A stretch of 64,000 bases of DNA from Timaviella obliquedivisa GSE-PSE-MK23-08B (GCA_019358855.1 JAHHII010000005.1:62001-126000); one strand, 5' to 3'; positions 36,618 through 47,007 are shown, counted from the first letter of the stretch. Notes: generated by a model from the letters alone, not told the origin. Program-made: numbers and translations.

Positions 36618-38846
36618 CTATCCATTTCTCCGTTGCCAGCCTCCGATTCCTCGCTTCAATAAAATGGTCAGAGGAGCGACAAATAACGTTACTAATTCTC
36701 GAATGGGCACCAAATGTTTACGGGGATTAGTAGGGTCGATAGAGCCTGAACCGTGTCGGTAAATCTCAAATCGATAAAGCTTACCCTCGAGTAGTGTCCC
36801 TGTAGCCGTTTGCGCCTGCTGTAATTCAGGATCATCAGAACGAATCCGACGAAATGACACGACACTCCACTGCCCTCTAGCGTCAGGTGTAATAGCTAGG
36901 GCTTGGTAAACCCGTGCCATTGATAGCACTCGGCTTTCATACTCCAGCACATCGACCTGGTGAGTCAGGGCAAGCGAGAATTGCTGCTTCAAGGCACTTT
37001 CAACATAATCGACATGATCAAAATCGGCGTATTCCACGACCTCTCTGTTATTCCGCACTACTCGACGAGGGCCTGGAATGCCGTCCCAGGGCAGATTTCC
37101 GGTTTGTCCAATTTCGTCATCGGTTAATGGACTAACCGTGGGCCAAGCTGGATTTGGCTGAAAAGTGCGAGCAGCATCGGGCGCTGCGGCAGGCCAAAAC
37201 GTGCTCAAAGCAGCGCAGAGCTTAGCATCTTCTGGAAAGGGGCTACCCAGTCCATAAGATGCTAAGTGCTGTACATTTTGAGCATTAACGTCAAAACTAA
37301 TATCCCATCCGGGGGCAAAAACGCCAGCAGCAGCATCCGGTAAATAGGCATGGCGCTGGGTTGCTCCTCCTGTTAAAGCCATTTGCTGCCCCAAACGATT
37401 GCGTAGTGGCGAAATAATGGTGGAAACCGTTTTATCTTCTGGGCGAAAGTCAACTCCCTGCAATTGCAGATTTGGAGCCATACGTGTATCGGCTAAAGTT
37501 TCAGGTTTAATGCGCCAAAGGTTTGCTCTAAGTGCTGTAGGAACTGACTGCTCTGTCCACTCTAGCAATTCACGTTGATCACAATTGCCAAAGAAATCAG
37601 GTGCTGTTACAAGTGAATAAGCTGGAACACGTCTAGGAATGGCGACTGCCAATGCGGGACACTCGACTTCAACCCAACCGTCGCCTGTAAAATCTAAATA
37701 ATGCCGAGCTTCATATCCACCTGCCTGTACGGCAGCTTCGACATCAGTGCGATCGTTGAGATTTTCCTCTCGACCATCTTCTAAAATTCGATGACGTGCA
37801 TGGACATATTCTGGGGCATGTCTAGCCCCTTGTCTGGCTGCTGGAATATTTAAACTAGAGGATAAGGTTTCACTCCCAGGGGACACCTTAAACGTTAGCG
37901 GTTTGCCTTGATAGGTTGCAGCTTCTACCATTTTTTCATGAACTACGGGCATGAGTAGCCCTGTGCCGAAGTCAGGATTTGTAGAAAACTCTGCTATTCC
38001 ATCACTGAATATAAAGGGTGAATTACTGATATCAGGCTCATTCCACCCACTGTTCGGCAAGGTGAGATGAATTCGTCTAAATTTTTGATTCACATGCTTG
38101 CTTTTGAGCGTGATCTGAAGGTTAAGATCACGGATGCATTCTGTGCCATTAAACAGTTTGTGAAGCGGTACCCAGAATCGTTGACTGCTGTCTGCTGGTT
38201 GAAACCGCATCGGACCAAATCGATCGCGATCGCCCTGTTGTTGAATAGCAATATAAGCGGCATAGCGGGCAGGTAAAACATGAAAGGCATTGAGTTCACC
38301 CCTAGCCTCACGAGTCGGAATAAATCCGCGACTTTGGCTATCGTACAGGGGCTCAGCCGTTCCTACGCGCGCCACACCCGCACGGGAGAAACAGAGATCT
38401 GCGTGTCTACGATGCACGGTTTCTGCGGCAGGGCGGTATTCGCAGGCAAAAACAACGATCGCTAATGGGGCTTGTTGGGCGCGTACCTTTAAATCTCCTA
38501 AAGAGGGAGGTTGAACGCCATAAACATAATTTTCAATAATTTCTTGTTCTGCTAAAGTTGGAAACGTGTTCAAGCGAGTTCCGTTAACGCCTTGAATCAC
38601 ATTAGGCGAGACTAGCGCATGAAAGAGCAGGCTACGAGCCGGATCACCTGCTACAATACCGCGCAGTCCTTCCGCTGCAAAGTCTTCAAACCCTGGCAAT
38701 CGGCGGTTAATGTTGGGAAGATTCTTAGTTAATTCTTGCTTTAAGTCTGTTGCAGTAATATCTAATCCATGGGCGAGTAATAAATCACGCCACCCCAGAG
38801 GAGCAAGGCGATCGCACACTTTTTTAATATCATTGATTAAAGCCAT
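36618..38846 (-). CDS. LodA/GoxA-like cysteine tryptophylquinone oxidase
   Basis: 742 residues, full length for LodA-like quinoproteins. The region DAKLCAALSTFWPAAAPDA contains C544, the expected crosslinking cysteine, and W587 (NLPWDGIPGP) is the candidate tryptophan. Other family features are LTGGATQRHAYLPDAAAGVF and GWDISFDVNAQNVQHLASYG. Known members oxidise lysine (LodA) or glycine (GoxA) with O2, releasing H2O2 and ammonia; LodA is secreted and antibacterial. No signal peptide is visible here, as is usual for the family. The substrate cannot be assigned. It forms an operon with the LodB-like maturation flavoprotein downstream. Confidence 0.9.
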   Translation of the reverse strand: MALINDIKKVCDRLAPLGWRDLLLAHGLDITATDLKQELTKNLPNINRRLPGFEDFAAEGLRGIVAGDPARSLLFHALVSPNVIQGVNGTRLNTFPTLAEQEIIENYVYGVQPPSLGDLKVRAQQAPLAIVVFACEYRPAAETVHRRHADLCFSRAGVARVGTAEPLYDSQSRGFIPTREARGELNAFHVLPARYAAYIAIQQQGDRDRFGPMRFQPADSSQRFWVPLHKLFNGTECIRDLNLQITLKSKHVNQKFRRIHLTLPNSGWNEPDISNSPFIFSDGIAEFSTNPDFGTGLLMPVVHEKMVEAATYQGKPLTFKVSPGSETLSSSLNIPAARQGARHAPEYVHARHRILEDGREENLNDRTDVEAAVQAGGYEARHYLDFTGDGWVEVECPALAVAIPRRVPAYSLVTAPDFFGNCDQRELLEWTEQSVPTALRANLWRIKPETLADTRMAPNLQLQGVDFRPEDKTVSTIISPLRNRLGQQMALTGGATQRHAYLPDAAAGVFAPGWDISFDVNAQNVQHLASYGLGSPFPEDAKLCAALSTFWPAAAPDAARTFQPNPAWPTVSPLTDDEIGQTGNLPWDGIPGPRRVVRNNREVVEYADFDHVDYVESALKQQFSLALTHQVDVLEYESRVLSMARVYQALAITPDARGQWSVVSFRRIRSDDPELQQAQTATGTLLEGKLYRFEIYRHGSGSIDPTNPRKHLVPIRELVTLFVAPLTILLKRGIGGWQRRNG

Positions 38847-38958
38847 AGGTCAGATTTGGAGTTTTAGATATTGGTTATTCTAGGTATCACCAATATGCCA
38901 GAATTCTCTATCAAGGATTAATACCCATAAGGGTACTTTATGAAAGCAACATTGCTTT

Positions 38959-39001
38959 CAGACTCAAATCATCCTCAGCTTCCAGACTCAAATCATCCTC
39001 A
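38959..39001. repeat. Two direct copies of a 19-bp sequence
   Basis: CAGACTCAAATCATCCTCA at 38959-38977 and again at 38983-39001, a 24-bp period. It lies between the LodA-like gene and the broken glyoxalase-fold gene. No function is apparent. Confidence 0.6.
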
Positions 39002-39041
39002 TAATGAAGATGACCTTAAATGAAATAATGGGAGAATTTTC

Positions 39042-39587
39042 ATGAACTTTTATCGTATTGAGAGGATGTCTGAGAAGTATCAAAGATTCTTACACTCGCC
39101 CCCCAACCCCCCATTTTGCGGGACTTCCGAGCCACGCCTTCTTCAAAGTCCCCCAAAATGGGGGATTTAGGGGGCGGATTGGATAGCAACCTAGACTTCT
39201 CAGACAACCTCTGAGCATATCAATAAGGTCTGTCAAAATTTAGAAACAACAATGAGATTTTACCAAACGCTTTTTCCTGACTGGTATATCCGGGCTGAAG
39301 AAAAATCAGATGATTTTGACTGGATGCATTTTGGTAATCGCCAGTTTTATATGTCACTTTATGAGCGCCGCGACACAGCCAACCCCATTCCCCTTGAAAC
39401 TGGCAATATTGACCATGTCGGTTTTGTTATTGAAGATGGTGAAAAAATGATAGCGGTATTAGAAAGACACGGGATTGAGTATTTTGTTGAAGATGCTCCG
39501 GAAACAAAATACCGAATCTATATTCAAGATCCAGATGGTACAGTTTTAGAGCTAATAAAGTACCGTGAAGATTATGGGCATCGCTGA
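39042..39587 (+). pseudogene. VOC (glyoxalase-fold) gene split by MITE copy 4
   Basis: ATG at 39042, preceded by GGGAG, begins MNFYRIE. MITE copy 4 then interrupts, and the frame resumes at 39216 as HINKVCQNLETTMRFYQTLF. Removing 39063-39210 with one copy of the 5-bp duplication restores a continuous frame of about 130 residues, a normal length for one VOC domain, ending VLELIKYREDYGHR. The first histidine of such domains (EHIN) is usually a metal ligand. After insertion only a truncated product from the ATG at 39252 (111 residues, lacking the first strand) could be made. The substrate is unknown (glyoxalase or dioxygenase-like). Confidence 0.88.
39063..39210 (+). mobile_element. MITE family A, copy 4, inside a coding sequence
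   Basis: 148 bp, ends AGGATGTCTGAGAAGT and ACTTCTCAGACAACCT. Flanks TTGAG (39058-39062) and CTGAG (39211-39215) are a 4-of-5 match; the left copy fits the reading frame of the split gene (ATT GAG). Same orientation as copies 1, 3 and 6. Confidence 0.9.
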
Positions 39588-40002
39588 ATGAAGGGATGCA
39601 TCAGGCTGGGATAGGGACATTCCAAAATTTCAAGTAGTAGAGTAACAATCAGATCGAGTGTGCCATCATTTTCGTTGCCTTAGAATAGCAGAGCGTCTTG
39701 CAATGTAATCAGGCTAGATAGTGGCGCGATCGCGTCTTATTGTTTAATCCAGCCCACCTACTTATAAGTAGAATTGCAAATGCGCGCGATTCGACCAAGA
39801 CTGTGAGACGCGGTGAGTGAAACCCATAATGTACAATGGCTGAGCAGATTAAGATATTGTGGAGTGAGTGTGACGCCTCAAAGTGGTGAATATGGGAAAA
39901 AACGAGTTGCTCAGGATCTGACTACTCCAACTTACCCGTGTTCTTCTGAGCATTAACCTGCCAAAACAAAGAAGAGCCTCGACTAGTGTAGCCAGGAGTA
40001 TA
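39588..40002. other. Intergenic gap, no gene seen
   Basis: 415 bp between the VOC remnant and the channel gene. I see no coding frame with a ribosome site and no clear repeat. GGAG near 39992 belongs to the GTG start of the next gene. The promoter of the channel gene is presumably here. Confidence 0.5.
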
Positions 40003-41325
40003 GTGAACGTCCTACTCAAGCGATTTTTTCTGAGATTGAGCGTCACCTTGCTGACTCTACTATTCTGCCTGCCAACGGTCGTTGCACAGGCTGAACAGGT
40101 AACGGTGCGTCTTGACGGACGAGCAGTATTTCGCGTGGGTGCAGTTAAGGAACTGGATGCTACCGCGCGAGCACGACAAATTGAGCGGCGGATGAACCGC
40201 TTATTAGAGAGCCCAGAGGCAATCACAGCCCCTCAAATTAAACCAACGAATGTTAGGCAAACTGATCGCGTGATTACGATCGCAGGGATTCCTTTGGTTA
40301 CGGTGACAGAGACAGATGCTCAAGATAATCTAATGACCGTAGACGCATTAGCGACTCAGTGGTCACAAGCGATTGATGCGAACTTAGAACGCGCTAGTGA
40401 ACGCCGACTTTCACATGGGGGACGATTTGCCTCAGAGGTTCAAGCCTCGATCGAAACTGCCTTTGGACGATTGATTGAGTCTGCTATTGTCATAATTCCG
40501 CGTGCTTTAGCGGCGCTGTTAGTGATAGGATTGTTCTGGGCGATCGCTACTATTGTGCGCGGATTGATGCGAATTCTCTTTCGGCGCATCGTGTCAGACC
40601 TTACTGTCGAGAATCTAATTAAACAAGTAGCTTACTATGCAGTCTGGATCTTAGGGGTTATCGTTGCGCTAGATGCTTTTGGCTTTGATCCGCAAGCTGT
40701 TGCCACAGGTTTGGGTTTGACCAGTCTCGCATTAGGTTTTGCCCTCAAAGATATTCTTTCCAATTTCATTAGCGGTATCTTGATTCTGATCTTACGTCCG
40801 TTTGAATTAGGCGATCAGATTATCGTGGGGGAAACAGAAGGTAATGTCGAGCGTATTGAACTGCGAGCAACTCAACTTCGTACCTATGATGGTCGCGTAG
40901 TGTTGGTACCCAATGCAGAGGTGTTTACCTCTCGCATCATTAACAACACGGCAGCTTCCGTTCGTCGGGGCAGTGTCACTCTTTTCCTAGGCTACGACAG
41001 TGATCTACAAACGGCAATCGCTGTCATCCAAAAAGCTGCTGAAGCCACTGATGGTGTGCTGGAAGAACCCGCTGTCTCTGTCCGTGTTCAAGACTTAGGT
41101 CAAGATGATATTAGGGTTGAAGTTCGATTCTGGACAGACTCGCGGCGATCGGACTTTATAGCTACTACATCCAATGTGCGACGAGAGGTCGTGATGCTGC
41201 TGAAACAGGCTGGTATTGGACTACCCGATCCAGATATACGGATTTTGGTACCGCGTTATTCACAGGAATGGCGCTCAGCCCTCGGAATTGAAGAAATCAC
41301 CCCTCAGGATGCTGACAATACTTGA
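40003..41325 (+). CDS. MscS-family mechanosensitive ion channel
   Basis: 440 residues, GTG start with GGAG about 7 nt upstream. A signal peptide (LLKRFFLRLSVTLLTLLFCL, cleavage near VAQAEQ) leads to a periplasmic domain of about 120 residues, then membrane helices and the MscS core: GLGLTSLALGFALKDILSNF is the pore-lining TM3, followed by FELGDQIIVGETEGNVERIE of the beta domain. The C-terminal cytoplasmic cage runs to residue 430. It opens under membrane tension to release solutes in hypo-osmotic shock. The long periplasmic N-terminus makes it larger than E. coli MscS (286 residues). Confidence 0.93.
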   Translation: MNVLLKRFFLRLSVTLLTLLFCLPTVVAQAEQVTVRLDGRAVFRVGAVKELDATARARQIERRMNRLLESPEAITAPQIKPTNVRQTDRVITIAGIPLVTVTETDAQDNLMTVDALATQWSQAIDANLERASERRLSHGGRFASEVQASIETAFGRLIESAIVIIPRALAALLVIGLFWAIATIVRGLMRILFRRIVSDLTVENLIKQVAYYAVWILGVIVALDAFGFDPQAVATGLGLTSLALGFALKDILSNFISGILILILRPFELGDQIIVGETEGNVERIELRATQLRTYDGRVVLVPNAEVFTSRIINNTAASVRRGSVTLFLGYDSDLQTAIAVIQKAAEATDGVLEEPAVSVRVQDLGQDDIRVEVRFWTDSRRSDFIATTSNVRREVVMLLKQAGIGLPDPDIRILVPRYSQEWRSALGIEEITPQDADNT

Positions 41326-41589
41326 GTTCAGAACTTGAGTTCAGAGATGATGAGAGACATAATTGTCCTCAAGAAGGAGCCTCAAGTACAACCAGTATTA
41401 AATCATTCTGTCGTCCACTTTGGCGTTACTACATAACAAGATAATTTCACTTTATTTTGAGTAAACTTTCAAGCCTTACAGATGTCAATTCCTTCCTTGA
41501 TTCCGCAACGCTACACTATGAACTGCGAAGAGTAAACGATCAAGTCTCTATCATTTACTCTCGGCTTAACGTCTGGGGCGATCGCTCTA

Positions 41590-43743
41590 TCATGACTTCA
41601 AGCTTCGCTCCATCAAAATATTTTGAGCGCAGCGTTCTGGATTGTCTGAGGTGGGCTGACGTTGGATGTAGGAGCCATCAGCCTGGAGATCCCATGCCTG
41701 ATAGTTGTCTGACAACAGGATAGTCAGGATTTCTTTCAATTCCTTGCTGCAAGCTGGGTCTTCAACCGGAGTAACTGCTTCAACCCGGCGATCGAGGTTG
41801 CGCTGCATCCAGTCAGCACTGCCGATGAAAACCTCTTCCTGACCATTGTTATGAAAATGGAAGATGCGGGAGTGTTCCAGATACCGCCCGACAATGCTGA
41901 TGACTCGAATATTTTCACTGACCCCTGGAATTCCAGGTAATAGGCAGCACATACCCCGCACAATTAAGTCAATTTGTACGCCAGCCTGAGAAGCTTCATA
42001 GAGCGTTTTGACGATGTTAGTATCAATCAAAGCATTCATTTTGGCAATAATCCGACCGGGTTTGCCATCTTTACAATGTTCGATTTCACGGCGAATGAGA
42101 GCGACCATGCGATCGCGAAGCGTGACTGGAGCTACCAGTAACTTACGAAACGATTTCTGTTTAGAAAAGCCTGTCAAGTAATTGAATAAATCAATGAGGT
42201 CAGATCCTAATTCTTCCTGACAGCTTAATAACCCTAGATCGGTGTAAATTTTGGCAGTCTTTGCATTGTAGTTACCTGTGCCAATATGAACGTAATGACG
42301 AATACCGTCGCCTTCTTGCCGAATGACCAAAAGCACTTTCGTGTGCGTCTTTAAGCCCATGACACCGTACACAACATGCACGCCTGCTTCTTCCAAAGCC
42401 TTCGCCCAATTAATATTACTGGCTTCGTCAAATCGAGCTTTAATTTCCACTAGAGCAACAACCTGTTTACCATTCTGAGCAGCGGCAATTAAGGCTTTGA
42501 TAAGAGGCGAGTCACTAGAAGTACGGTAAAGGGTCATTTTAATTGCCTGCACGTCTGGATCAGCCGCCGCCTGCATAATGAACTGCTCCACCGATGCCGC
42601 AAATGACTCGTAGGGGTGATGCAGCAGCAGATCGCCCTGACGAATGACGCTAAAAATATCATTGACCGAGGTTTCACCCAGCGCTGAGACTTGGGTTAAA
42701 TGACGCAAGCGTTTAGGAATAACAGGTGTCCAGGGAAAGTCTTTTAGGTGCGGCAATGGTAACGCCATAAAGGACATTAAATCTCGCATTCCTAACCAGC
42801 CTTGAGTCACGTAAAGATCGTTAGGATCGACGCTCATCCCCTTGATTAAGGCTTGCTTAACAAACTCTGACATTGTGGGGGCAAATTGAAACCGCACCAG
42901 CGATCCGCCAAAGCGACGTTTCCCTAGCCCTTGGGCGATCGCCTCCGCCAAGTCATCCGCTTCATCTTCCTGAACAGCTAGGTCAGCATCGCGGGTGATG
43001 CGAAATAAATGTTGTTCTTGAATCGTCATACCGGGGAATAACGCATCCAGGTTATCTGCAATAATCTGCTCTAAAGAAACGCCTGCCCAAACCACTGGGC
43101 GATCGCTTTGAGGATGGAACTCAGGAGGCAAGGGCACGAAGCGGGGCAAAGTATCCGGCACCTTAACCCGAGCAAAACCTGTTGTCCCTGTTTCTGGGTC
43201 TTTGAGCACGATCGCCAGATTTAAACTGAGGTTCGACATGACTGGAAACGGATGTGCTGGATCGACCGCTAGGGGTGTCAGAATCGGAAACACTCGCTTC
43301 TCAAAATGTTGTCTTAAATAACGACGCTGAGCCTGCTCTAGTTCAGTGTATTTCAGTACATGAACGCCCTCAGCCTCTAACTGTGGACGCAACTCAGTTT
43401 CAAACAACTCTTGCAACTGAGTCACCATCGGATGGAGGCGCTGACTAATCTCATCAAGTTGCTGCTGAGGGGTTCGTCCATCAGGCGTTAAGGTTTCGAT
43501 CTGTGCTTCCACTTGCCGTTGCAGGCTCGCCACCCGCACCATAAAAAACTCGTCCAGGTTAGAACCAAAGATGGCGGCGAATTTTATACGTTCTAGTAAG
43601 GGAGTGCGTGGGGCGATCGCTTCTTGCAACACCCGTCGATTGAATTCTAACCAGCTTAGTTCTCGATTGAAATAGTACTGTGGGTCATCTAAATTGATTG
43701 TAGAAATGGCTTCTTTAGTTTTTGACATATTCTTTGATGACAT
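41590..43743 (-). CDS. ppk1: Polyphosphate kinase 1
   Basis: 717 residues, normal PPK1 length. The N-terminus shows YYFNRELSWLEFNRRVLQEA; the phospholipase-D-like core carries the autophosphorylated histidine motif YVHIGTGNYNAKTAKIY and a second histidine motif, EHSRIFHFHN. It polymerises the gamma-phosphate of ATP into polyphosphate reversibly. An in-frame ATG at residue 6 is an alternative start. The last 40 residues are polar and variable. It stands alone, facing the channel gene convergently and glgP divergently across a 735-bp gap. Confidence 0.96.
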   Translation of the reverse strand: MSSKNMSKTKEAISTINLDDPQYYFNRELSWLEFNRRVLQEAIAPRTPLLERIKFAAIFGSNLDEFFMVRVASLQRQVEAQIETLTPDGRTPQQQLDEISQRLHPMVTQLQELFETELRPQLEAEGVHVLKYTELEQAQRRYLRQHFEKRVFPILTPLAVDPAHPFPVMSNLSLNLAIVLKDPETGTTGFARVKVPDTLPRFVPLPPEFHPQSDRPVVWAGVSLEQIIADNLDALFPGMTIQEQHLFRITRDADLAVQEDEADDLAEAIAQGLGKRRFGGSLVRFQFAPTMSEFVKQALIKGMSVDPNDLYVTQGWLGMRDLMSFMALPLPHLKDFPWTPVIPKRLRHLTQVSALGETSVNDIFSVIRQGDLLLHHPYESFAASVEQFIMQAAADPDVQAIKMTLYRTSSDSPLIKALIAAAQNGKQVVALVEIKARFDEASNINWAKALEEAGVHVVYGVMGLKTHTKVLLVIRQEGDGIRHYVHIGTGNYNAKTAKIYTDLGLLSCQEELGSDLIDLFNYLTGFSKQKSFRKLLVAPVTLRDRMVALIRREIEHCKDGKPGRIIAKMNALIDTNIVKTLYEASQAGVQIDLIVRGMCCLLPGIPGVSENIRVISIVGRYLEHSRIFHFHNNGQEEVFIGSADWMQRNLDRRVEAVTPVEDPACSKELKEILTILLSDNYQAWDLQADGSYIQRQPTSDNPERCAQNILMERSLKS

Positions 43744-44478
43744 AGAAGAAAAGTATTAGAAAGTTCTAGGACGTATTTTACAAAGCTACATCTTATGCGT
43801 ATTTCAGCATTGCTATCCTTTATACACAACTCGGCGTTTTGATCAGAATAGCCCTGCTATAGGTGAAAGAGAATTAGTTTAATTCAGATAGAACTATTGA
43901 ATCTTAATAACTGTACCTCCTTGCCTGTCATTATTAATTTGATTAAAGCTCATTAATTTAGCTTTCGAGTATTATTTTACCTTTAGATTATTTGTTCTTA
44001 AACCAATCTTAATCGGCACAGACCTGGGCAGTTTTTGAGAAACTATCCTAGCTAAAACTTGCAACTTAAGATATATATTTAGAAGACATCTTTATTTAAG
44101 CTCATCATCTGTCTTCAGGCAGGGGATCAGGTCTAAAAAATATTTTAAGCTTCCTAGGCTTAGGGCTTTTACTGCTAGAGTCTGCGATCGCGTCAAATTT
44201 ATTAAGCTGGGCGAAAAAAGTCTTATTGGTATTGGGCATTAGCCCTATTCTTCGTTGCCCCAGCGGCTTATTAATCAGTGCCTCACGATAGCAATTAATC
44301 TAGTCAAGGTCGCCTAATTAGTCCTCTCACAGCTTGGGAAATTAAGCCTGAAAAATTACCACTTAGGGATTGATGTATCCGAACGAAAACATACGTAAAA
44401 GCATAAAAGAAGCTTCTTTCTTTCGGCGTTGTTCTTTAGATCCTATGTCAGCAAGCAGTAACAGGAGAAAGAGATAAT
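43744..44478. other. Long intergenic gap between divergent ppk1 and glgP
   Basis: 735 bp, A+T-rich. It should contain the promoters of both genes, but no operator is recognised. An open frame on the plus strand around 44100-44290 translates to a hydrophobic stretch (FLGLGLLLLESAIASNLLSW) but has no start codon or ribosome site; it may be a decayed gene piece or chance. AGGAG at 44462-44466 is the glgP ribosome site. Confidence 0.5.
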
Positions 44479-47007
44479 ATGGTCAGCATTGTTCCTAACA
44501 ACATTCAAATTGAAGACGATCGTACTGGTATTGATGTTGAAACTTTGAAGCGCGCGCTTCTAGATAATCTATTTTACGTTCAAGCAAAGTTCCGAAAAAT
44601 CTCAACCCAAAACGATTACTACATGGCGCTAGCGTACACAGTCCGCGATCGCTTGCTCAATCGTTGGTTGAACACAACTCAGACCTATCTAGAGAAAGCT
44701 CCTCGGACGGTAGCTTACCTGTCGGCTGAATTCCTGCTAGGCCCCCATCTAGGCAACAACCTAATCAATCTAGGGCTTTACAACATCATCAAGCAGGCGG
44801 TCGAAGAGCTAGGACTTAACCTATCTGATCTCTTAGAGCAAGAAGAAGAACCTGGATTAGGGAATGGTGGACTAGGGCGACTAGCGGCTTGCTACATTGA
44901 CTCTCTGGCGACTTTAGAGATTCCGGCGATCGGTTATGGCATTCGCTATGAATACGGTATTTTTGATCAAGATATCAAAGATGGCTGGCAGGTCGAAATT
45001 ACCGATAAATGGTTGCGCTATGGCAATCCCTGGGAGGTCGTCCGCCCCGAAGCTGAACTGGAAGTTAAGATGGGAGGTCGGACTGAAGCTTATATTGATG
45101 AGCAAGGGCGCTATCGAAGCCGCTGGATTCCTTACAAGATGGTAAAAGGAGTCCCCTACGACACACCAATCTTGGGTTTTCAGACCAATACTGTCAACAC
45201 TTTACGGTTGTGGAAAGCAGAAGCTCCAGAGTCTTTTGACTTTGAAGCATTTAACAAAGGAGATTATTTTGGTGCAGTTCGCGAAAAGAGCGAATGTGAA
45301 AACATCACAAAAGTCCTTTACCCCAATGATGACTCTGCTCAAGGGAAACAACTGCGATTAGAGCAACAATTCTTCTTTGTCTCCTGTGCTTTGCAAGACA
45401 TGATTCGCATCATGAAGATGCAGAATCTTGCTCTAGAACGGTTTCATGAACACTATGCCATTCAGTTAAACGACACCCATCCTACCGTTGCTGTGGCTGA
45501 GCTAATGCGACTCCTCCTTGACGAACAGGGGTTTGATTGGGAAAAAGCTTGGAATATTACGACCAAAACGCTTGCCTATACCAACCATACGCTACTGCCA
45601 GAAGCCTTAGAGCGATGGCCTTTGGGAATGTTTGGCAGCCTGTTGCCCCGTCATTTAGAGCTAATTTACGAAATCAATCGCCGTTTTCTAGATGAAGTGC
45701 GAATTAAGTTTCCTGACGAGGGCGATCGCTTGCGGCGGATGTCTATTATTGATGAAAATGGTGAACGATATGTTCGCATGGCATACCTTGCCTGTGTGGG
45801 TAGTCATACCATTAATGGCGTTGCTGCACTACATAGTGATTTGCTAAAACAAACCACTCTGCGCGACTTCTACGAGATGTATCCAGAGAAATTTACTAAT
45901 GTCACTAACGGGGTAACACCGCGTCGGTTCATGGTGCTTAGTAACCCTAGGCTGACGAACCTGATCACTCATAAAATTGGTGATGGCTGGATTAAAAACC
46001 TGGAAGAACTGCGGAAATTGGAGAACTTCATCCACGATGGCAACTTCCGCAACGAGTTTCGTCAAGTTAAGCAAGCCGTAAAACAAGATCTGACAGATTA
46101 TATTCGGACAAACTATAGCATTGAAATTGATCCCAACTCGCTGTTCGATATCCAGGTCAAGCGCATTCATGAGTACAAGCGACAGCACCTTAATGCGCTG
46201 TTCATTATAACGCTCTACAATCGGATCAAGGCAAATCCTGATCTAGAGATTACGCCGCGCACCTTTCTGTTCGGAGGTAAGTCGGCTCCTGGCTATTTCA
46301 CGGCAAAGCTAATCATTAAATTGATTAATTCGATCGCTGATGTCGTTAATCACGATCCAGACGTGCGGGGTCGAATCAAAGTCTTGTTTTTGAAAGACTA
46401 CAACGTTAAGTTTGCTCAGCGCGTTTACCCTGCTGCCGATCTCTCTGAGCAAATTTCTACTGCCGGTAAAGAAGCCTCTGGAACAGGTAACATGAAGTTC
46501 TCAATGAACGGTGCTCTGACCATTGGCACACTCGATGGAGCCAACGTTGAAATTCGGGAAGCAGTCGGAGCAGAGAATTTCTTTTTGTTTGGACTCACTG
46601 CCAGCGAAGTCGCTGCTCAGAAAGCAGCTGGCTATAATCCTTGGGATAATTACAACAGCGATGCCGAACTGAAATTGGTCATCGATCGCCTCTCTTCTGG
46701 TTTCTTTTCTCATGGCGATACCAACTTATTCAAACCCTTAGTGGATTCGCTATTATCCCGAGATGAGTATCTGTTGCTAACAGACTATAAATCCTACGTC
46801 GAGTGTCAAGATCGGGTTAGTCAAGCTTACCGGGATGTGGATCAGTGGACTCGGATGTCAATTTTGAACGTGGCAAGAATGGGCTATTTCTCCAGCGATC
46901 GCTCAATCCAGGACTATCTTCAGAACATCTGGAAAGCTTCGGCAGTAAAAGTGGAAGTGCCTGAGTACAGTCAGGCAAACGAGTTAAATCCAGGTCAGGA
47001 GTTATAG
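44479..47007 (+). CDS. glgP: Glycogen phosphorylase
   Basis: 842 residues, the full length of the family. Signatures: YLSAEFLLGPHLGNNLINLG, EEPGLGNGGLGRLAACY, the histidine and substrate loop QLNDTHPTVAVAELMRLLL, and the pyridoxal phosphate lysine in EASGTGNMKFSMNGALTIG. It releases glucose 1-phosphate from glycogen ends in the cytoplasm, feeding night metabolism. AGGAG 12 nt before the ATG supports the start. A strong hairpin after the stop closes the unit. The enzyme is apparently complete with no missing catalytic residue. Confidence 0.97.
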   Translation: MVSIVPNNIQIEDDRTGIDVETLKRALLDNLFYVQAKFRKISTQNDYYMALAYTVRDRLLNRWLNTTQTYLEKAPRTVAYLSAEFLLGPHLGNNLINLGLYNIIKQAVEELGLNLSDLLEQEEEPGLGNGGLGRLAACYIDSLATLEIPAIGYGIRYEYGIFDQDIKDGWQVEITDKWLRYGNPWEVVRPEAELEVKMGGRTEAYIDEQGRYRSRWIPYKMVKGVPYDTPILGFQTNTVNTLRLWKAEAPESFDFEAFNKGDYFGAVREKSECENITKVLYPNDDSAQGKQLRLEQQFFFVSCALQDMIRIMKMQNLALERFHEHYAIQLNDTHPTVAVAELMRLLLDEQGFDWEKAWNITTKTLAYTNHTLLPEALERWPLGMFGSLLPRHLELIYEINRRFLDEVRIKFPDEGDRLRRMSIIDENGERYVRMAYLACVGSHTINGVAALHSDLLKQTTLRDFYEMYPEKFTNVTNGVTPRRFMVLSNPRLTNLITHKIGDGWIKNLEELRKLENFIHDGNFRNEFRQVKQAVKQDLTDYIRTNYSIEIDPNSLFDIQVKRIHEYKRQHLNALFIITLYNRIKANPDLEITPRTFLFGGKSAPGYFTAKLIIKLINSIADVVNHDPDVRGRIKVLFLKDYNVKFAQRVYPAADLSEQISTAGKEASGTGNMKFSMNGALTIGTLDGANVEIREAVGAENFFLFGLTASEVAAQKAAGYNPWDNYNSDAELKLVIDRLSSGFFSHGDTNLFKPLVDSLLSRDEYLLLTDYKSYVECQDRVSQAYRDVDQWTRMSILNVARMGYFSSDRSIQDYLQNIWKASAVKVEVPEYSQANELNPGQEL

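Noticed and set aside
39577-39600. GGCATCGCTGAATGAAGG as an end of a family B MITE
   Set aside because: Only one end is present, and the sequence is partly the conserved C-terminus and stop of the VOC gene.
41457-41723. 88-codon plus-strand frame overlapping the end of ppk1
   Set aside because: It lies largely antisense to the conserved C-terminal end of ppk1 and has no ribosome site.
44100-44290. Hydrophobic open frame in the ppk1-glgP gap
   Set aside because: No start codon or ribosome site; could be chance in A+T-rich DNA, so not called a gene.
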